Assembly: GCF_003591175.1 (NCBI RefSeq) | Contig: NZ_QYYG01000001.1 | Location: 1,364,001-1,428,000, forward strand | Length of the DNA: 64,000 nt | Direction: 5' to 3' | From: Serratia inhibens | GTDB taxonomy: Bacteria; Pseudomonadota; Gammaproteobacteria; Enterobacterales; Enterobacteriaceae | Shown: one piece after another, positions 61,279 through 64,000 of the stretch | How positions within the stretch are numbered: the first letter of the stretch is position 1 | Layout of the letters: the number at the start of each line of letters is the position of its first letter | Notes under the pieces: generated by a model | Told to the model about the DNA's origin: nothing | The model's database searches: none | What the model saw: only the letters and a program-made list of their open reading frames with translations | Position numbers and translations under genes: made by a program

Positions 61279-62817
61279 TTATTTGAGATCGGCATTATCA
61301 AAGTTGAACGAGGTGTCCGGCATCACATAGAAACCGCTCAGCTGCTTGTTGTTGGCCGACAGCAGGCGCTCGGTCGCCAGGAAGATCCACGGTGCGTCGG
61401 CCCAGATACGATCCTGCGCATCCTTGTAGAGTTTTTGCTTCTCGGCGCGATCGGTGGTCGCCAGCGCGCCGGTCAGATCCTTGTCCACCTGCGGGTTGCT
61501 GTAAAACGCGGTGTTGAACTGCTTGGGCGGTGCAGCCTGGGTGGAGAACAGCGGCGACAGCGCCCAATCCGCCTCACCGGTCGACGCCGACCAACCGGTA
61601 TAGAACATGCGCACGCCGGTATCTTTCACCCCGATGCTTTCCACCTGCGCGGCGCGCTGGCCGGCATCCATCGCGGTCACCGTCACTTTCACCCCGACCT
61701 GCGCCAGCTGCTGCTGGGCAAACTGCAGCACTTTCTGCGCGGTGCTGTGATTATGCGAAGACCACAACGTGGTGGTGAAACCGTTCGGGTAACCGGCCTC
61801 TTTCAGCAGTTCGCGCGCCTTGGCCGGATCGTACGGCCACGGCTTGTAGCGGGTCGCGAAGTCGATCGCCGGCGGTACCGGCCCTTCCGCCGGTACCGCG
61901 TAGCCGGAGAACGCCACTTTGATCAGCGCATCCTTGTTGATGGCGTAGTTCAGCGCCTGACGCACCTTCGGGTTGTCAAACGGCTTCTGAGTCACGTTCA
62001 AGCTGATATAACGTTGCAGGATCGACGGAGCCGCCACCACGTCGAGCTTGCCGTTGCCTTCCAGCACCTTGGCCTGCTCGTAGGGGATCGGGAAGGCAAA
62101 GGTCGCTTCGCCGGTTTGCAGCATCGCCGCGCGGGTGTTGTTGTCCACCACCGGGCGCCAGGTGATGCTGTCGAGCTTCGGCAACCCCGGCTTCCAATAA
62201 CCGTCGAATTTCTTCACCTTGACGAAGTCGGTCTGGTTCCAGGTAACGAACTGATACGGCCCGGTACCCACCGGATGGAAGCCAATCTCCTTGCCATACT
62301 GCTTCAACGCCGCCGGCGAAATGATCGCCGCCGCCGGGTGTGCCAGATTGTTGATAAACGCCGAGAACGGCGCCTTCAGCACGATTTTCACCGTATTGGC
62401 GTCCACCACTTCGGTTTTGTCGATCATCTTGAACAGGTTGTAGCGCTTGAGATGGCTGTCCGGGTTGCTGGCGCGATCCAGGTTAACTTTCACCGCCTCG
62501 GCGTTGAACTCGGTGCCGTCGTGGAATTTCACCCCCGGATGCAGCTTGAGGGTGTAAGTCAGTCCGTCTTTACTCACCTCGTAGCCGTCCGCCAGCACGT
62601 TAACCAGCTTCATATCTTTATCAAAGCCGAACAGCCCCTGATAGAAAGACTTGGCCACCGCCTGAGACAGCGTGTCGTTGGCGTCATACGGGTCCAGCGT
62701 GGTGAAGTTGGAAGCCACGGCAATCACCGCGTCCTTCGCCGCCCAAGCCGGGCCGGCCCCCACCGCAGCCAGCAGCACGGCGGCCACCAACGCATTACGT
62801 TTGAATGTGTGCTTCAT
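61279..62817 (-). CDS. gsiB: Glutathione-binding periplasmic protein GsiB
   Basis: A 512-residue cluster C binding protein that captures glutathione for GsiACD. A signal peptide ([17 protein letters not shown]) cleaves after [43 protein letters not shown] and [20 protein letters not shown] match E. coli GsiB almost throughout, as does [20 protein letters not shown] near the C-terminus. Length equals E. coli (512). It follows gsiA by 23 bases. Confidence 0.95.
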   Translation of the reverse strand: MKHTFKRNALVAAVLLAAVGAGPAWAAKDAVIAVASNFTTLDPYDANDTLSQAVAKSFYQGLFGFDKDMKLVNVLADGYEVSKDGLTYTLKLHPGVKFHDGTEFNAEAVKVNLDRASNPDSHLKRYNLFKMIDKTEVVDANTVKIVLKAPFSAFINNLAHPAAAIISPAALKQYGKEIGFHPVGTGPYQFVTWNQTDFVKVKKFDGYWKPGLPKLDSITWRPVVDNNTRAAMLQTGEATFAFPIPYEQAKVLEGNGKLDVVAAPSILQRYISLNVTQKPFDNPKVRQALNYAINKDALIKVAFSGYAVPAEGPVPPAIDFATRYKPWPYDPAKARELLKEAGYPNGFTTTLWSSHNHSTAQKVLQFAQQQLAQVGVKVTVTAMDAGQRAAQVESIGVKDTGVRMFYTGWSASTGEADWALSPLFSTQAAPPKQFNTAFYSNPQVDKDLTGALATTDRAEKQKLYKDAQDRIWADAPWIFLATERLLSANNKQLSGFYVMPDTSFNFDNADLK

Positions 62818-62840
62818 GTCGCTTGTCTCTCCTGAGGTCT

Positions 62841-64000
62841 TTAATAAGCACCGGCGATCGGGTGGCGGGCAACAAAGTGCCCCGGCCCAACCTGTACCAG
62901 CGGTGCGGTAACGGGTTCATCGCCCAGCGCGCGGATCGGGCTGGGAATTTCATCCGCCAACAGCGGTTGGCGTTTGTGAGCATGCGCCGGATCTGCCACC
63001 GGTACCGCCGCCATCAGCTTGCGGGTGTAAGCGTGCTGCGGGTTGTCGAACACCGCCCGGCGCGGGCCAATTTCGACGATCTGGCCGAGGTACATGACCG
63101 CCACGCGGTGGCTTATGCGTTCCACCACCGCCATATCGTGCGAGATAAACAAGAATGCGATGCCGAGCTCACGCTGCAAGTCGAGCAATAAGTTGACGAT
63201 CTGCGCCTGAATCGACACGTCGAGCGCCGACACCGACTCGTCGGCGATCACCACCTTAGGGTTCAATGCCAGCGCACGCGCAATGCAAATACGCTGCCGC
63301 TGGCCACCGGAAAATTCATGCGGGTAACGCCGCGCATGCTCAGGTTTCAGCCCTACGCGCTCCAGCAACCAGGCCACGCGCTCCTCTGCCGCCTTGCCAC
63401 GTGCCACGTTATGTACCAACAGCGGCTCCATAATCGAGAAGCCGACGGTCAGCCGCGGGTCCAGCGAAGCGTAAGGATCCTGGAAGATAAACTGGATATC
63501 GCGCCGCAGGTGCTGCAACGCCGGGCCTTTCAGTTGGTTTATCTGACGGCCGTCAAAGGTGATGGTGCCGTGCTGGCTGTCCACCAGCTTTAACAGCGAA
63601 CGGCCGGTGGTGGATTTGCCGCAGCCGGACTCCCCCACCAGCCCCAGCGTTTCGCCGGGATAGAGATCAAAACTGACGTTTTCCACCGCATGTACCCGAC
63701 GGGTGACGCGGTTGAAGATGCCGCTGCGCAGATCAAAGCGCGTGACCAGGTTTTCCACTCGCAGGATCGGTGCTGCGCCCGGCGGCACGGTATCCTGCGG
63801 CAGCCCATTGTCTTCGCCGCTGGGCAGAGGGAATTTGGCCGGAAAGTCTTTATCCGCCATCGAACCCAGCTTGGGTACTGCCGCCAGCAACGCCCGAGTG
63901 TAGGGCTGTTGCGGCGCGGCGAACAGATCGCGCACCGGCCCTTGCTCCACTTGCTCGCCCTGATGCATCACCAGCACCCGGTCGGCAATCTCCGCCACCA
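62841..64000 (-). CDS. gsiA: Glutathione ABC transporter ATPase GsiA, partial (N-terminus beyond window)
   Basis: About 386 C-terminal residues of a double ATPase (E. coli GsiA is 623). The frame runs off the right edge; GTG codons near the edge are internal. The visible part holds the end of domain 1 ([20 protein letters not shown]) and a full domain 2: Walker [19 protein letters not shown], signature [18 protein letters not shown], Walker [22 protein letters not shown]-loop [13 protein letters not shown], and the C-terminal oligopeptide-transporter extension ([20 protein letters not shown]). First gene of the gsiABCD operon. Confidence 0.93.
   Translation of the reverse strand, partial: VAEIADRVLVMHQGEQVEQGPVRDLFAAPQQPYTRALLAAVPKLGSMADKDFPAKFPLPSGEDNGLPQDTVPPGAAPILRVENLVTRFDLRSGIFNRVTRRVHAVENVSFDLYPGETLGLVGESGCGKSTTGRSLLKLVDSQHGTITFDGRQINQLKGPALQHLRRDIQFIFQDPYASLDPRLTVGFSIMEPLLVHNVARGKAAEERVAWLLERVGLKPEHARRYPHEFSGGQRQRICIARALALNPKVVIADESVSALDVSIQAQIVNLLLDLQRELGIAFLFISHDMAVVERISHRVAVMYLGQIVEIGPRRAVFDNPQHAYTRKLMAAVPVADPAHAHKRQPLLADEIPSPIRALGDEPVTAPLVQVGPGHFVARHPIAGAY

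Noticed and set aside
61435-62835. Long (466-codon) frame antisense to gsiB
   Set aside because: A mirror of codon bias in a GC-rich gene; gsiB on the other strand is clearly real.

Overview
The window looks like a chromosomal segment of a Serratia species close to S. marcescens. The strongest clue is a large secreted S-layer-type protein followed by an ABC exporter, membrane fusion protein and TolC-type channel, the known slaA-lipBCD arrangement of S. marcescens. The housekeeping gene order (yegH-asmA-dcd-udk, mrp/metG, yohJK-cdd-sanA, mglCAB-galS-yeiB-folE) matches the Enterobacterales backbone. No tRNA, rRNA or CRISPR array was seen.

Bases 1-28,000 form a surface-polymer and secretion region, all transcribed leftward except an insertion sequence. 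A JUMPstart/ops element (27,888-27,920, minus) precedes galU-galF-wza-wzb-wzc, then a GT4 glycosyltransferase, a Wzy-type polymerase, a WbaZ-like GT4, the initiating transferase wbaP, two more GT4 enzymes and an exported beta-helix protein. This operon makes UDP-glucose, starts a repeat unit on undecaprenyl phosphate, polymerises it and exports it, but contains no flippase. Next come slaA and lipBCD with their own terminators. A second JUMPstart/ops copy (3,216-3,250, minus) then leads toward a GT2 glycosyltransferase and a Wzx flippase cut by the window edge, with an IS3-family element (1,957-3,163) between the ops site and those genes.

Bases 28,400-46,980 are backbone genes: yegH, dcuC, asmA, dcd, udk, a PAP2 phosphatase, mrp (apbC), metG, an orphan sugar-binding protein, a YdeE-like MFS transporter, yohJ-yohK, cdd, maeA and sanA. 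Most convergent gene ends carry clear hairpin terminators.

Bases 46,980-64,000 hold the methyl-galactoside/galactose transport unit mglBAC with galS and recognisable CRP and GalS/GalR sites, then yeiB, folE, an MFS transporter divergent from a LysR regulator, a glutathione-dependent formaldehyde detoxification pair (class III alcohol dehydrogenase and S-formylglutathione hydrolase), a chromosomal ccdAB-type toxin-antitoxin pair with a good sigma70 promoter, and the glutathione importer gsiABCD (gsiA cut by the right edge). Two full 127-bp ERIC elements and one short ERIC-like derivative lie in intergenic gaps.

The most notable features are the two ops-marked polysaccharide units around the S-layer/type I secretion block, the separation of the flippase from its polymerase operon by about 18 kb, and the insertion sequence that now separates the second ops site from its genes.
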